IMG/VR virus record: IMGVR_UViG_3300032093_011975
Location: 1 to 28,961 of that record
Direction: 5' to 3' (one strand)
DNA length: 28,961 bases
From: a virus
Shown: positions 1-7,765 of the stretch, in pieces
Position numbering within the stretch: position 1 is the stretch's first letter
Layout: the number at the start of each line of letters is the position of its first letter
Position numbers and translations under genes: made by a program
Notes under the pieces: generated by a model
What the model was told of the DNA's origin: nothing
What the model saw: only the letters and a program-made list of their open reading frames with translations
The model's database searches: none

Positions 1-239
1 GAAAACATGTGGTTATGATTAGTAACTTTACAGAAGCCGACCACGAATTCACATCGAATTGCACAAGAATTACGAATCCAAGTGTTTGTAACAGTTGCTG
101 GAATAACCCTAACTACAAGTTTGATAAAGGAGATTGGAATTGGTGTCCAGTTCATAAAGGAACAACTCGCCAATTTGAATGTCACACATCAATAACATCT
201 GAAATGGTGATAAATAAAATACAACACTTATTAAAATGA
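1..239 (+). CDS. C-terminal part of a TibC-like (BAHT family) heptosyltransferase, 5' truncated
   Basis: The reading frame is open to the window edge, so only about 79 C-terminal residues are present; a GTG and an ATG near the edge are unlikely to be the true start. The fragment carries a cysteine-rich pattern: NCTRI, then CNSCW, then DWNWCPVH, then FEC. This matches my memory of the iron-binding finger near the C-terminus of bacterial autotransporter heptosyltransferases (TibC/BAHT, GT9-like), which O-glycosylate surface proteins with heptose. The catalytic Rossmann domains would lie upstream and cannot be checked. The stop codon overlaps the next start (ATGA), implying translational coupling to the FkbM methyltransferase. 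Another Fe- or Zn-binding C-terminal domain is possible. Confidence 0.55.
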   Translation, partial: KHVVMISNFTEADHEFTSNCTRITNPSVCNSCWNNPNYKFDKGDWNWCPVHKGTTRQFECHTSITSEMVINKIQHLLK

Positions 240-907
240 ACTTAGACCAATTTGTATGGGAACCAAAATGTTATAATGGATTCCGCGAAACCGTAGAACA
301 AGAAATTTTTATTGATAAAATTTATGAAAGACATGTTCGAGTTGAAGAAGGTGATGTAGTTTTTGACATTGGAGCAAGTTTGGGGCCATTCACATTTTCT
401 ATATTAGATAAATCCCCGTCACAAGTTTTTGCCTTCGAACCAAGTTACGAAGAATTCAAAACATTGGTCCTTAACACAAGGCATGGGAACGTAACTCATA
501 TCAATAAGGGCATTAGTAACATTGTAGGAGAATTTAATTTTACAGACGTATTCGATTTGACAGGGAATCACAAACTATATTCAACAACATTTAAAAAAGT
601 TATTGAAGATTATGGAATCAAAAAAATTGATTTTTTGAAAACGGATTGTGAAAGTGGTGAGTATGAGATTTTCACTTTAGATAATTTGTTTTGGATTAAA
701 AACAACGTAAAAAAAATATCAGGTGAGTGGCACTTGAGAACTCCTGAACTTAAAGAAAAATTTAAGATTTTTAGAGATGTTTACCTACGATTTTTCCCAA
801 ACTTCAAAATATTTTCTTTCGATGGAGTTGATATTACTTGGTCAATTTGGAATGAGGATTTTATTCCGTACTATAATGAAGTTATGGTATACATTGATAA
901 TAGATAA
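236..907 (+). CDS. FkbM family SAM-dependent methyltransferase
   Basis: This 223-residue protein has the class I SAM-binding motif DIGASLG at residues 44-50, FEPS at 67-70 for the ribose-binding acidic strand, and the FkbM signature DFLKTDCESGEYEIF around 130-144. Family members usually O-methylate sugars or polyketides. The length is close to a minimal FkbM domain. It overlaps the preceding heptosyltransferase-like gene by four bases (ATGA), so a linked glycan-modifying step is plausible. No signal peptide or membrane segment is visible. The acceptor cannot be inferred. Confidence 0.85.
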   Translation: MNLDQFVWEPKCYNGFRETVEQEIFIDKIYERHVRVEEGDVVFDIGASLGPFTFSILDKSPSQVFAFEPSYEEFKTLVLNTRHGNVTHINKGISNIVGEFNFTDVFDLTGNHKLYSTTFKKVIEDYGIKKIDFLKTDCESGEYEIFTLDNLFWIKNNVKKISGEWHLRTPELKEKFKIFRDVYLRFFPNFKIFSFDGVDITWSIWNEDFIPYYNEVMVYIDNR

Positions 908-955
908 AGACTTTGAGTTGCACTATATTTATACTTAAGGAAAAAACAAAAAAAT
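908..955 (+). promoter_or_regulatory. Leader with candidate promoter before the Hint protein gene
   Basis: This 48-base gap is the longest wholly non-coding stretch of the plus block. It contains TTTG, then an AT-rich TATATTTATAC, then AAGGA about 14 bases before the ATG, then an A-rich run. AAGGA is too distant for an ideal Shine-Dalgarno site. On the opposite strand the same bases read TATAAATA, like a T4 late promoter, but that faces away from the Hint gene. The regulatory role is a guess from position and composition. Confidence 0.25.
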
Positions 956-3694
956 ATGAAAGGAACAGTATTCTCAGCCGATTTTGTCAAAGACTCTAAC
1001 GGAAACTTAAGATTATTAGAACTGAACACGGATACAGGGTTTATAGATCAGGAATTAGTAAATTTTGATTTCAATGGATTCTTGACTGTATTGTCTTCTA
1101 ATAACATCACAACATTAGACATTATTTATAAACCATTTTTGCACATTGATTTTGTTAATAAATTGATAGAAGAGGTGAATAATACCTTACCACTTATTTC
1201 AATCACCTTACATGATGAAAACATTAATTCAATCTATCCGACATCAGTTCCAGATGCAGCAGATAAATTTGTGTTGAGATTGGCTTACGACGAAACCGCA
1301 ATATTTGATAGCGTTTATTGTAAAAATAGATTGAATGTTTATAACCTATTCACTGAAGATTCAATCACCGACTATTGTGTTGGATATTATCACTCTTCAT
1401 CATTAGGAACTTTTGACACATTGACAAAAGAAGTAAATGCCTCTAATATACCAGATGCCACGATAAAAGACGTTTATGAATCATTCAATCCAATTAATTT
1501 TTACAAAATAAACGTTGAGAATGGAACAGTTGAAGAAAATTGGAATAATTTTATTCAAGGTAAATCTTCTGAAGATACTCTTATTGAACAATACCATTTT
1601 CATTCGTCCACCGTTGATGAAAATAACCACGTCACATCCATAAGATTTTTTGCAATAGTTTATGGTTCGAATTTGGATATACTTCCTCTACACAGTTACA
1701 AAATAAGTTCGATATTCGAATTACCAACTACGGTTAATTTAGAAGAAAATTCAAATAAGATAAAAGATTACCATTTTTACGAATTTGCAACAAACATGTT
1801 CAAAAATGATTCGGCTGGCATCTTATCTACACATGAAGTTCTAATGGCGGACCAAACTTGGGAAGAAATTTCCAACATTCAAGTTGGTGATGAAATCCAA
1901 TCTTATTCGATAAGTGGATCACCCCAAAGTGAGTCTGATTTGAATTCATTGACTTGGAACTACGAGGGTAGTGAATTCCCTGAGGGGTCTTTTCTCACAA
2001 CTTCGAGTGTAGTTTTCAGAGATGTTGCAAATCTGAAATATCACTCTATGATGGAAATGGTGGTAGATAGTGATTCTTTGTTTTCAGGAATTAATAAAAA
2101 ATATTTGGTATACAACAGTTTAACTAACAAAAGTAGTTATAAATACATTGCCGAAATTAACGCGATCACAGATTATCTTTACGATTTGAACGGCGAATTA
2201 ATTCAAGTTGATGAATTAAACTTTTACGTGTCGTCAGACAGTGGATTATCTTTTGTTGAATTAGATGTTGAAGATTCAGATACATACATTATAAATGGAT
2301 CCACCGCCTTTCATAGTTTAGTCTCTCACAATGCACCTTGCTTTGTGGCAGGAACCAAAATTCAAATGGAGGATGGTACAACAAAAAATATTGAAGATGT
2401 TTCAGTTGGGGATTCAATTGTTTCATTCGACTTCAAAAATGATGAAACAAAAATCAATAAGGTTTTAAATATATTTTCCAAAAAAGTAGATAAAATAGTA
2501 ATCTATGAGTTCGATAATGGAGGTACTTTGAAATCCACATTAGACCATCCAATTTTTGTGAATGGTAAAGGGTGGTCTGCGTTTGATAATGTATTGTCTA
2601 ACAACTTATATCAATTAGATTCTCCAGTGCTAAAAATTGAGATAGGAGATTCAGTAAAACTTATCAACACTAATGCAGTTTTAGAGAAGATTACATTATT
2701 AAACGAAGAAACTAGAGTTTATAATCTATCCAAAATTGAGATAAACCATAATTATTTTGCAAACGATATATTAGTACATAATCGAGCTTGTTTTGTTAAA
2801 GGAACCATGATTGAAATGGGGGATGGTACAGTCAAACCAATTGAAGAAATTAGTGTTGGAGATGAAGTCATTTCATTGAATATTCAAAATAATACTAAAG
2901 AAAAACAAAAAGTTACAAACGTAATTACCCCGATTCATGATGATATTGTAAAGTATTCATTTGAAAACGGAACTGAATTAGTTTGTACTTTCGACCATCC
3001 ATATTTTGTAAATGGTTTCAATTTAGCATCATATAAACCTCTTTTGACAAATGATAGATACAATCTTGGAGAAAATGTTTCACAAATAGAACTTGGAGAT
3101 AGTGTAACTTTAGTTGATGGTTCCAATACAAGAATTGTTAATATTGAAGAGTTAAAATCGAACCCAACACAAACTTTCATATTTGAAGTGTCGAATAATC
3201 ATAACTTTTTTGCAAACGGAATTCTAACTCACAACAAATTCTGTTTCATATCAGGAACAAAAATTTCAGTAGAAGACGGCGTTGAAAAGCACATAGAAGA
3301 TATACAAATCGGTGATATGATACTATCGTATAACGAAGAAAAAAAATCACAGGAATTAAAAAAAGTAACAAACACTTTCACACCAATACATGATGACTTA
3401 GTCGAATACACCTTATCGAATGGGATTCAAATTACTTCAACCTTTGACCACCCGTATTATATTAATGGTTTACAACTTGCGTCTTACAAACCAGATTGGA
3501 CTAATGAAAGATACGATTTACCTTCCAATGTAATTGAAATTAAAATTGGAGATTTTGTAAATCTGTCTGACAATACAACATCAAAAATTGAATCTATAGT
3601 CGAATTAAGTCGAACTGATACTCAAACATACATCATTTCGGTAGAAGATAACCACAATTTTTACGCAAATAAAATTTTAGTACATAACAAATAA
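956..3694 (+). CDS. Multi-Hint (intein/hedgehog-like) protein with three complete tandem modules
   Basis: This 912-residue protein is the largest in the window. Residues 1-285 are unassigned; a segment near residues 15-28 (DSNGNLRLLELNTDTG) faintly resembles the metal-binding strand of ATP-grasp enzymes, but I do not claim that. Residues about 286-461 look like a degenerate Hint module without the nucleophile or TxxH motif. Three good modules follow, beginning at C462, C612 and C763. Each opens with CF..GT.I..(E/G)DG, contains TLDH or TFDH (the TxxH block) and ends with HN. The residue after each terminal Asn is A, R, K and K, not Cys, Ser or Thr, so these look like bacterial intein-like domains that cleave rather than splice. 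The final module ends at the C-terminus. The gene precedes a set of protein-modifying enzymes. Confidence 0.8.
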   Translation: MKGTVFSADFVKDSNGNLRLLELNTDTGFIDQELVNFDFNGFLTVLSSNNITTLDIIYKPFLHIDFVNKLIEEVNNTLPLISITLHDENINSIYPTSVPDAADKFVLRLAYDETAIFDSVYCKNRLNVYNLFTEDSITDYCVGYYHSSSLGTFDTLTKEVNASNIPDATIKDVYESFNPINFYKINVENGTVEENWNNFIQGKSSEDTLIEQYHFHSSTVDENNHVTSIRFFAIVYGSNLDILPLHSYKISSIFELPTTVNLEENSNKIKDYHFYEFATNMFKNDSAGILSTHEVLMADQTWEEISNIQVGDEIQSYSISGSPQSESDLNSLTWNYEGSEFPEGSFLTTSSVVFRDVANLKYHSMMEMVVDSDSLFSGINKKYLVYNSLTNKSSYKYIAEINAITDYLYDLNGELIQVDELNFYVSSDSGLSFVELDVEDSDTYIINGSTAFHSLVSHNAPCFVAGTKIQMEDGTTKNIEDVSVGDSIVSFDFKNDETKINKVLNIFSKKVDKIVIYEFDNGGTLKSTLDHPIFVNGKGWSAFDNVLSNNLYQLDSPVLKIEIGDSVKLINTNAVLEKITLLNEETRVYNLSKIEINHNYFANDILVHNRACFVKGTMIEMGDGTVKPIEEISVGDEVISLNIQNNTKEKQKVTNVITPIHDDIVKYSFENGTELVCTFDHPYFVNGFNLASYKPLLTNDRYNLGENVSQIELGDSVTLVDGSNTRIVNIEELKSNPTQTFIFEVSNNHNFFANGILTHNKFCFISGTKISVEDGVEKHIEDIQIGDMILSYNEEKKSQELKKVTNTFTPIHDDLVEYTLSNGIQITSTFDHPYYINGLQLASYKPDWTNERYDLPSNVIEIKIGDFVNLSDNTTSKIESIVELSRTDTQTYIISVEDNHNFYANKILVHNK
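2339..3691 (+). repeat. Three tandem Hint-module coding repeats, about 450 bp each
   Basis: Units run approximately 2339-2788, 2789-3241 and 3242-3691, a period of 150, 151 and 150 codons. Units 2 and 3 are clearly closest to each other, sharing the TPIHDD, TFDHPY and LASYKP segments. Only one or two residues lie between the terminal HN of one unit and the Cys of the next, so no extein separates the modules. A degenerate fourth unit precedes them at about 1811-2338. Confidence 0.8.
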
Positions 3695-3704
3695 ATTTTG
3701 AAAA

Positions 3705-3857
3705 ATGGATACGTCAAAACACCCAACATTATATAAAAAAAAACCACTATCGGAAGTTAAAAACAGAACAACTTCTCAATTATCAAATACTGAAAAACAA
3801 AGAGTTGAGAATGTAATTGGTAAATTTTTCGAATTGTTCATAAATAAACATTTATGA
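3705..3857 (+). CDS. Small 50-residue protein of unknown function
   Basis: An ATG ten bases after the Hint stop opens a 50-residue frame ending in TGA that overlaps the start of the SET gene (ATGA). The peptide is basic in its first half (YKKKPLSEVKNR) and probably helical in its second half (STEKQRVENV-type spacing, then FFELFINKHL). The tight fit between neighbours and the coupled stop/start support a real gene. It has no recognisable domain or signal peptide. Possible roles, such as an accessory subunit for the SET enzyme or the Hint protein, are speculation from position alone. Confidence 0.55.
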   Translation: MDTSKHPTLYKKKPLSEVKNRTTSQLSNTEKQRVENVIGKFFELFINKHL

Positions 3858-4294
3858 TGGACGCATACAATTACATAAAAAATTGTGTTTTTGTAAAGTT
3901 AAAACCGAGTAATATTTCAGGGATAGGTGTTTTTGCACTCAAAGATATCCCTCACGATATTTTTTTATTCGAAAATTGGTCAGGTGAAACTGGATACTTC
4001 CCAATCACACAAAATCAGTTAAATGAATTGGACTATGAAGTCTCGAATCATATCAAAGAAATTTTTATTTATTCCTCTGATTTTCCTAAAGACACCAACG
4101 TTTATGTGAAACTAACAAATGGATGTCATTGGATTTATACAAATCCATATTATTTTATAAACAGTGGAATCTACGAAAAAAAATCTAACGTGGACAAAGA
4201 TAGTATGAAATCCTTACGTTTTATACGAAAAGGAGAAGAGTTGTTTAGCAACTATCCAAGATATGAAAAGTTAGAAAAAGTTAACTTAATATAA
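3854..4294 (+). CDS. SET-domain protein (putative protein lysine methyltransferase)
   Basis: The 146-residue protein carries GIGVFALKDI at 23-32, the usual start of a SET fold, and KGEELFSNY at 126-134, the usual C-terminal SET motif. The central catalytic and substrate block reads FINSG at 101-105 where the family normally has a NHSC-like motif, so the His is missing or displaced. SET enzymes transfer methyl from SAM to lysine side chains. No pre- or post-SET zinc region is present, which fits small viral and bacterial SET proteins. Translation is coupled to the upstream 50-residue ORF. The protein ends in VNLI. Confidence 0.7.
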   Translation: MMDAYNYIKNCVFVKLKPSNISGIGVFALKDIPHDIFLFENWSGETGYFPITQNQLNELDYEVSNHIKEIFIYSSDFPKDTNVYVKLTNGCHWIYTNPYYFINSGIYEKKSNVDKDSMKSLRFIRKGEELFSNYPRYEKLEKVNLI

Positions 4295-4295
4295 T

Positions 4296-4883
4296 ATGGA
4301 AAAAATACGAATCGGAGAAAATGAATTTGTTTACAGAAGTAAGTACCACGGATTGTTTACCAAAAATGATTTTTTATACAGATTTGCACAAAACAAAAAA
4401 ATTAGCACAATTCCAGATGATAATTCTATTTGGATTGAATTTGAATGTTCCGAATTTAAATCGATTGATTCTTTTATAATAGACTTGATTGAACGAGAAA
4501 TTGTTGGGAGTCAATTTAATTATTACGCGAAACATTCTTGGGTTTACACACAAAAAAAAGGATTTGATATGACGTATATGCATCAACATCTTCTATTACA
4601 CTCAAGTACAAATAGATCTACTATAAAATCTGACTATACTTTTACGTTTTATGTACAACAACCAAGTAACTTGACAGAAGATGAAGGAAAAATAGTTTTT
4701 AAGACCAAGGATGGAAATATTCATAAATTTTTACCTCAGGAAATGGACTTATTTATATTCCCTGCAGACATGTATCATACGGCAGTACCAACGCCGAAAA
4801 ATGACGAATTAAGGGTAGTTTATGCGGGAAATATTGCATATAACTTTTTGGATAAATCCCCTAAAAATCTCAATTTAATTTAG
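4296..4883 (+). CDS. 2OG-Fe(II) oxygenase-like protein, family A copy 1
   Basis: This 195-residue protein has a double-stranded beta-helix pattern resembling the 2OG-FeII_Oxy_5 group. Likely iron ligands are within MHQH (95-98) and H161 in MYHTAVPTP, and R173 could bind 2-oxoglutarate. The segments SDYTFTFYVQ and NEG/DEGKIVF recur in the paralog at 5418-5972. The HxD acid of classical members appears as HxH. These enzymes hydroxylate or otherwise oxidise a substrate using Fe(II), O2 and 2-oxoglutarate; the substrate is unknown. The gene starts one base after the SET stop. The C-terminus is NLNLI, beyond the end of the catalytic core. Confidence 0.65.
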   Translation: MEKIRIGENEFVYRSKYHGLFTKNDFLYRFAQNKKISTIPDDNSIWIEFECSEFKSIDSFIIDLIEREIVGSQFNYYAKHSWVYTQKKGFDMTYMHQHLLLHSSTNRSTIKSDYTFTFYVQQPSNLTEDEGKIVFKTKDGNIHKFLPQEMDLFIFPADMYHTAVPTPKNDELRVVYAGNIAYNFLDKSPKNLNLI

Positions 4884-4891
4884 TTTCCCTA

Positions 4892-5392
4892 ATGAAATTA
4901 ATAACATCAGAAGAAATTTCGTTAATAGAAAGTCTTTTTTATGGATTAAACGAGTTCCGAAAAAGAGATAGAAGTTATGAGGTCAAAATTATCGAATCAG
5001 AAATCATTATCCCAATAAAAATCAAGTTATTGAATTGGGTTTCAGAATCTTTAAATTTAAAATTCCACTCTTTCAATCAAAAATTTCAAATTTTACGATA
5101 CGATACGAATGATTTTTTTCTTCGTCATAACGATGACGACATTAAATACCGAAACGCATTTGGTAAAAATAGATATTTGGTCACTGGATTTCATTTAAAT
5201 GATGACTATACTGGCGGAGATTTCATTGTATATAATCCAAAATACGTCCTCACCAAAGAAATTGGGGTCCCTTATGTTTTCGAAGCTAATAGAGACCACG
5301 AGGTAAAAATTGTGACTAGTGGGACTCGGAGAAGTGTTGTAATGTTTATAAATCACGAAGATGTGATTTCATCGAATAATAAATTATTATGA
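4892..5392 (+). CDS. 2OG-Fe(II) oxygenase, family B copy 1
   Basis: The 166-residue protein has a clear prolyl-4-hydroxylase-like core: H79-N-D81 as the HxD motif, a GGDFIVYNP strand at 108-116, distal H136 and R146 or R147 to bind 2-oxoglutarate. Small stand-alone proteins of this type in phages are generally assumed to hydroxylate protein or small-molecule substrates, but the target is unknown here. It is most similar to the product of 9347-9844, sharing the GGDF..YNP layout, the DHE segment and the SG.R region. The gene starts eight bases after its upstream neighbour. It ends in NNKLL. Confidence 0.75.
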   Translation: MKLITSEEISLIESLFYGLNEFRKRDRSYEVKIIESEIIIPIKIKLLNWVSESLNLKFHSFNQKFQILRYDTNDFFLRHNDDDIKYRNAFGKNRYLVTGFHLNDDYTGGDFIVYNPKYVLTKEIGVPYVFEANRDHEVKIVTSGTRRSVVMFINHEDVISSNNKLL

Positions 5393-5417
5393 TGAGTTAT
5401 AATTTACCGAAAAAAAA

Positions 5418-5972
5418 ATGACACACAGTGTAAAATATAATTGGGAGTTCAATAAAGAAGAAATAGTTCAAAAAATTTATAAAAATAAAACTTTTCTAAA
5501 ACAACTTAACGGTAATACATCACAAAACACAGATGAATTAATGTTTTGTTGTAAAGAATTTGACTCCATCAAAAATTTTGTCGTTAATCAATATTTTAAA
5601 TTGAAAGAAACTGAAAAGGTGGATTATGCGGTCAGTATGTGGTCCTACATTCAAACAAAAAATTTACCTCCATCAAATTATATTTGGCACACGCACTCAA
5701 AATTAGATGGTGGTAGAACCCAATTAAAAACTGATTACACATTTGTTTTCTATGTACAAATACCTCCCAATTTAGAAAATGGAGAAGGTGACTTATTAAT
5801 AAAAGATAATGATAATTCCATTCGCACAATAACCCCAAAAGAAGGAGAAATCATTTTTTTTCCTGGATATTTATGGCATGTTCCAACACACACACCGACA
5901 GCAACTATCGACAGAATTGTTATTGCAGGAAACATAACTTCGGAATTTTTATTAAATACCTCATTGATATAA
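5418..5972 (+). CDS. 2OG-Fe(II) oxygenase-like protein, family A copy 2
   Basis: This 184-residue protein is the paralog of the product of 4296-4883. It keeps WSYIQTK, the HTH at 91-93, the KTDYTFVFYVQ strand, GEGDLLI, the distal H154 in YLWHVPTHTP and R166 followed by AGNI. The presumed metal motif is again HxH rather than HxD. The tails after AGNI differ in sequence and length between the two copies, yet both end in Leu-Ile. A 25-base gap with TTATAAT and an A-run precedes the ATG. Function is presumed Fe(II)/2-oxoglutarate oxidation of an unknown substrate. Confidence 0.65.
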   Translation: MTHSVKYNWEFNKEEIVQKIYKNKTFLKQLNGNTSQNTDELMFCCKEFDSIKNFVVNQYFKLKETEKVDYAVSMWSYIQTKNLPPSNYIWHTHSKLDGGRTQLKTDYTFVFYVQIPPNLENGEGDLLIKDNDNSIRTITPKEGEIIFFPGYLWHVPTHTPTATIDRIVIAGNITSEFLLNTSLI

Positions 5973-5977
5973 TAGAC

Positions 5978-6454
5978 ATGATAACTTACATACCAAATTT
6001 TCTAAGTAACCCCGAATGTGAATATTATATTGATTTGTTCAAATCAAATGATGTAGAATTTATGGAATGGATTCAAACGTATAATAAATTTGGTGATGAT
6101 GATGTGCTAAAATTTTATTATAACGACTTGACAGAGAATAGATTTGAAACCGATAAATTTCCAAATTATATTTTCAAAACATTAAGAATACAAATGGTGA
6201 ACGAATCTATAGACCAATGTAAAGCTCCACACACTCATGTGAATCCATGGTCGTTTGTTATTTTCCTGAATGAAAATTTCATTGGGGGAGAATTAGTTTT
6301 CGATAATATCGAATATGAACCAAAAACAGGAGATATGGTTTATTTTTCTGGGGAAGAGAGGCACAAACTTAACAATTGTGTCGGTGATAGATATACTCTC
6401 ATCGGAGGGATGCAAAATAATCCTTTAAACGTGAAAACAGGAAAATTAATTTGA
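5978..6454 (+). CDS. 2OG-Fe(II) oxygenase-like protein, family C copy 1
   Basis: I start the gene at the ATG at 5978, giving 158 residues, because the similar neighbour begins at the equivalent residue (ITYIPNFL against IVYYENFL) and the longer in-frame extension back to 5873 overlaps the upstream gene out of frame. The core has PHTHVNPWSF at 84-93, GGELVFD at 103-109, KTGDMVYFSG at 116-125, the distal H129 and R138. The presumed metal motif is H85-T-H87, again without the Asp. It starts five bases after the previous stop. The tail is NNPLNVKTGKLI. Confidence 0.65.
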   Translation: MITYIPNFLSNPECEYYIDLFKSNDVEFMEWIQTYNKFGDDDVLKFYYNDLTENRFETDKFPNYIFKTLRIQMVNESIDQCKAPHTHVNPWSFVIFLNENFIGGELVFDNIEYEPKTGDMVYFSGEERHKLNNCVGDRYTLIGGMQNNPLNVKTGKLI

Positions 6455-6461
6455 ATGTGGA

Positions 6462-6908
6462 ATGATTGTTTATTATGAAAATTTTTTGAATTCATCAGAA
6501 TGTGAGTACTTTACGGATTTATATAAAATAGAAAACGACCAGTATTGCGATGATGATATTTACAAATTTTATTTTATTAATTTAATAGGAAGAGAATTAA
6601 TTACCGATAGGTTTTCAACCTTTATATTCAAGAAGTTTAGAGTTCAAATGCTCAACGAATCAATAAATCAGTCTACTATCCCACATCGGCACGTAAATCC
6701 TTGGTCTTTCATTATTTTTCTTAACGATAATTTTACAGGAGGTGAAGTAATTTTTGACAAAATAAGCTATACCCCCAAAACAGGAGATATGATTTATTTT
6801 TCAGGTGAAGAAAACCATAAAGTCAATAATTGTATTGGAAATAGATATACCTTAGTTGGATTTATGCACAATAACCCAATGAATGTAAAAAAAAACACTC
6901 TTATATGA
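6462..6908 (+). CDS. 2OG-Fe(II) oxygenase-like protein, family C copy 2
   Basis: The 148-residue protein is a tandem paralog of its upstream neighbour. It shares LNSSECEY at the start, PHRHVNPWSF at 74-83, GGEVIFD, KTGDMIYFSGEE, H119 and NRYTLVGFMHNNP. The metal motif is H75-R-H77. It starts seven bases after the previous stop, and its stop overlaps the next ATG (ATGA), coupling it to the SGNH hydrolase. It ends in KKNTLI, whereas copy 1 ends in KTGKLI: the last two residues are kept while the preceding ones differ. The substrate is unknown. Confidence 0.65.
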   Translation: MIVYYENFLNSSECEYFTDLYKIENDQYCDDDIYKFYFINLIGRELITDRFSTFIFKKFRVQMLNESINQSTIPHRHVNPWSFIIFLNDNFTGGEVIFDKISYTPKTGDMIYFSGEENHKVNNCIGNRYTLVGFMHNNPMNVKKNTLI

Positions 6909-7729
6909 AAAAAAAACTTCTTATAACAATGGGATGTTCCTTCACAGAGGGAGTAGGATGTTATGACCCTGAAGTTGTCTCATACAAAGTTGGTGATAAA
7001 ACAAAGTATAAAAAAACAGAAGAAGTTTATTACATTAGTAAAGAAAGATTTCACAGATACTCTTGGCCATCACATCTTCAAAAACAACTCAATTATGATA
7101 CTCTAATCAATTTAGGGTTCGGTGGGTCATCCACCTCAGGTAATGTAAAAGTTTGGTTTGAAAAATACTATAATAAAAATTTTTCTGACGAGTTTGACGT
7201 TTTAGTTCTTTGGTTATTACCATCTCCAACTAGATTTTCATTCTACAGAGATTCCACACTGATGAATATAAACCCACTGATGGAAAAAAACATTTACAAT
7301 GTTCATAGTTACGAAATCGGAAAAGAATATTTGAAATTCATAAATGATTTAGATATGGACCCAATTCTTGAACAAATTTTTTATGTCAAAATTATAGAAG
7401 AACACTGTATTTCCAAGAAATACAAATTTCTGTATACTCCAATTGATTACCGTCAAAATACTTTTTTTGAAAAATTTCACAATATAAATAATATGATGAA
7501 ATTTAATCAATCTATTTTCCCTAACTTCGAAGAAAACTCAAATATGAAATCACTTGTTTGTAGTCATCCAAATGAACTTGGTTATCAATATGTCTCTGAT
7601 AATTTATATAATTGGATTAAAACAAATAATCCCGAAATTATTTCAGATAAAAAACCAAACAAATTTGAATCCAAATGGGATGGTTATCCAATTTTTAACC
7701 ATTTACGTGAAGTCAAAATACCTATCTAA
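6905..7729 (+). CDS. SGNH/GDSL-type hydrolase
   Basis: The 274-residue protein opens with the nucleophile block MGCSFTEGVG (S12), with Cys in place of the Asp of GDS. FGGSSTSGN around 72-80 fits the oxyanion Gly and Asn blocks, and SHPNELGYQY (H221) fits block V. The Asp normally three residues before the His is not visible (the residues are VCSH). SGNH enzymes are esterases or acyl-transfer enzymes, often acting on O-acetylated polysaccharides. No signal peptide is seen, so it should act in the cytoplasm or within a particle. It is coupled by ATGA to the oxygenase before it. It ends in VKIPI. Confidence 0.7.
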   Translation: MKKKLLITMGCSFTEGVGCYDPEVVSYKVGDKTKYKKTEEVYYISKERFHRYSWPSHLQKQLNYDTLINLGFGGSSTSGNVKVWFEKYYNKNFSDEFDVLVLWLLPSPTRFSFYRDSTLMNINPLMEKNIYNVHSYEIGKEYLKFINDLDMDPILEQIFYVKIIEEHCISKKYKFLYTPIDYRQNTFFEKFHNINNMMKFNQSIFPNFEENSNMKSLVCSHPNELGYQYVSDNLYNWIKTNNPEIISDKKPNKFESKWDGYPIFNHLREVKIPI

Positions 7730-7765
7730 TAATGATAAAAAAAAAATTTTTGTTATTATATATCT
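7730..7765 (+). promoter_or_regulatory. AT-rich gap with candidate promoter before the radical SAM gene
   Basis: This 36-base spacer is one of few gaps longer than 25 bases in the block. It contains a run of A, then TTTTTG, then TTATTATATAT close to the ATG. It could hold a promoter or simply be an A/T-rich leader. No Shine-Dalgarno site is present. Confidence 0.2.

Noticed and set aside
956-3694. A splicing intein inside a host protein
   Set aside because: No Cys, Ser or Thr follows any terminal HN, modules are contiguous with no intervening extein, and the last module ends the protein.
5873-5977. N-terminal extension of the oxygenase starting at 5978
   Set aside because: The 35 extra residues are out-of-frame translation of the upstream oxygenase and the paralog begins at the later Met.
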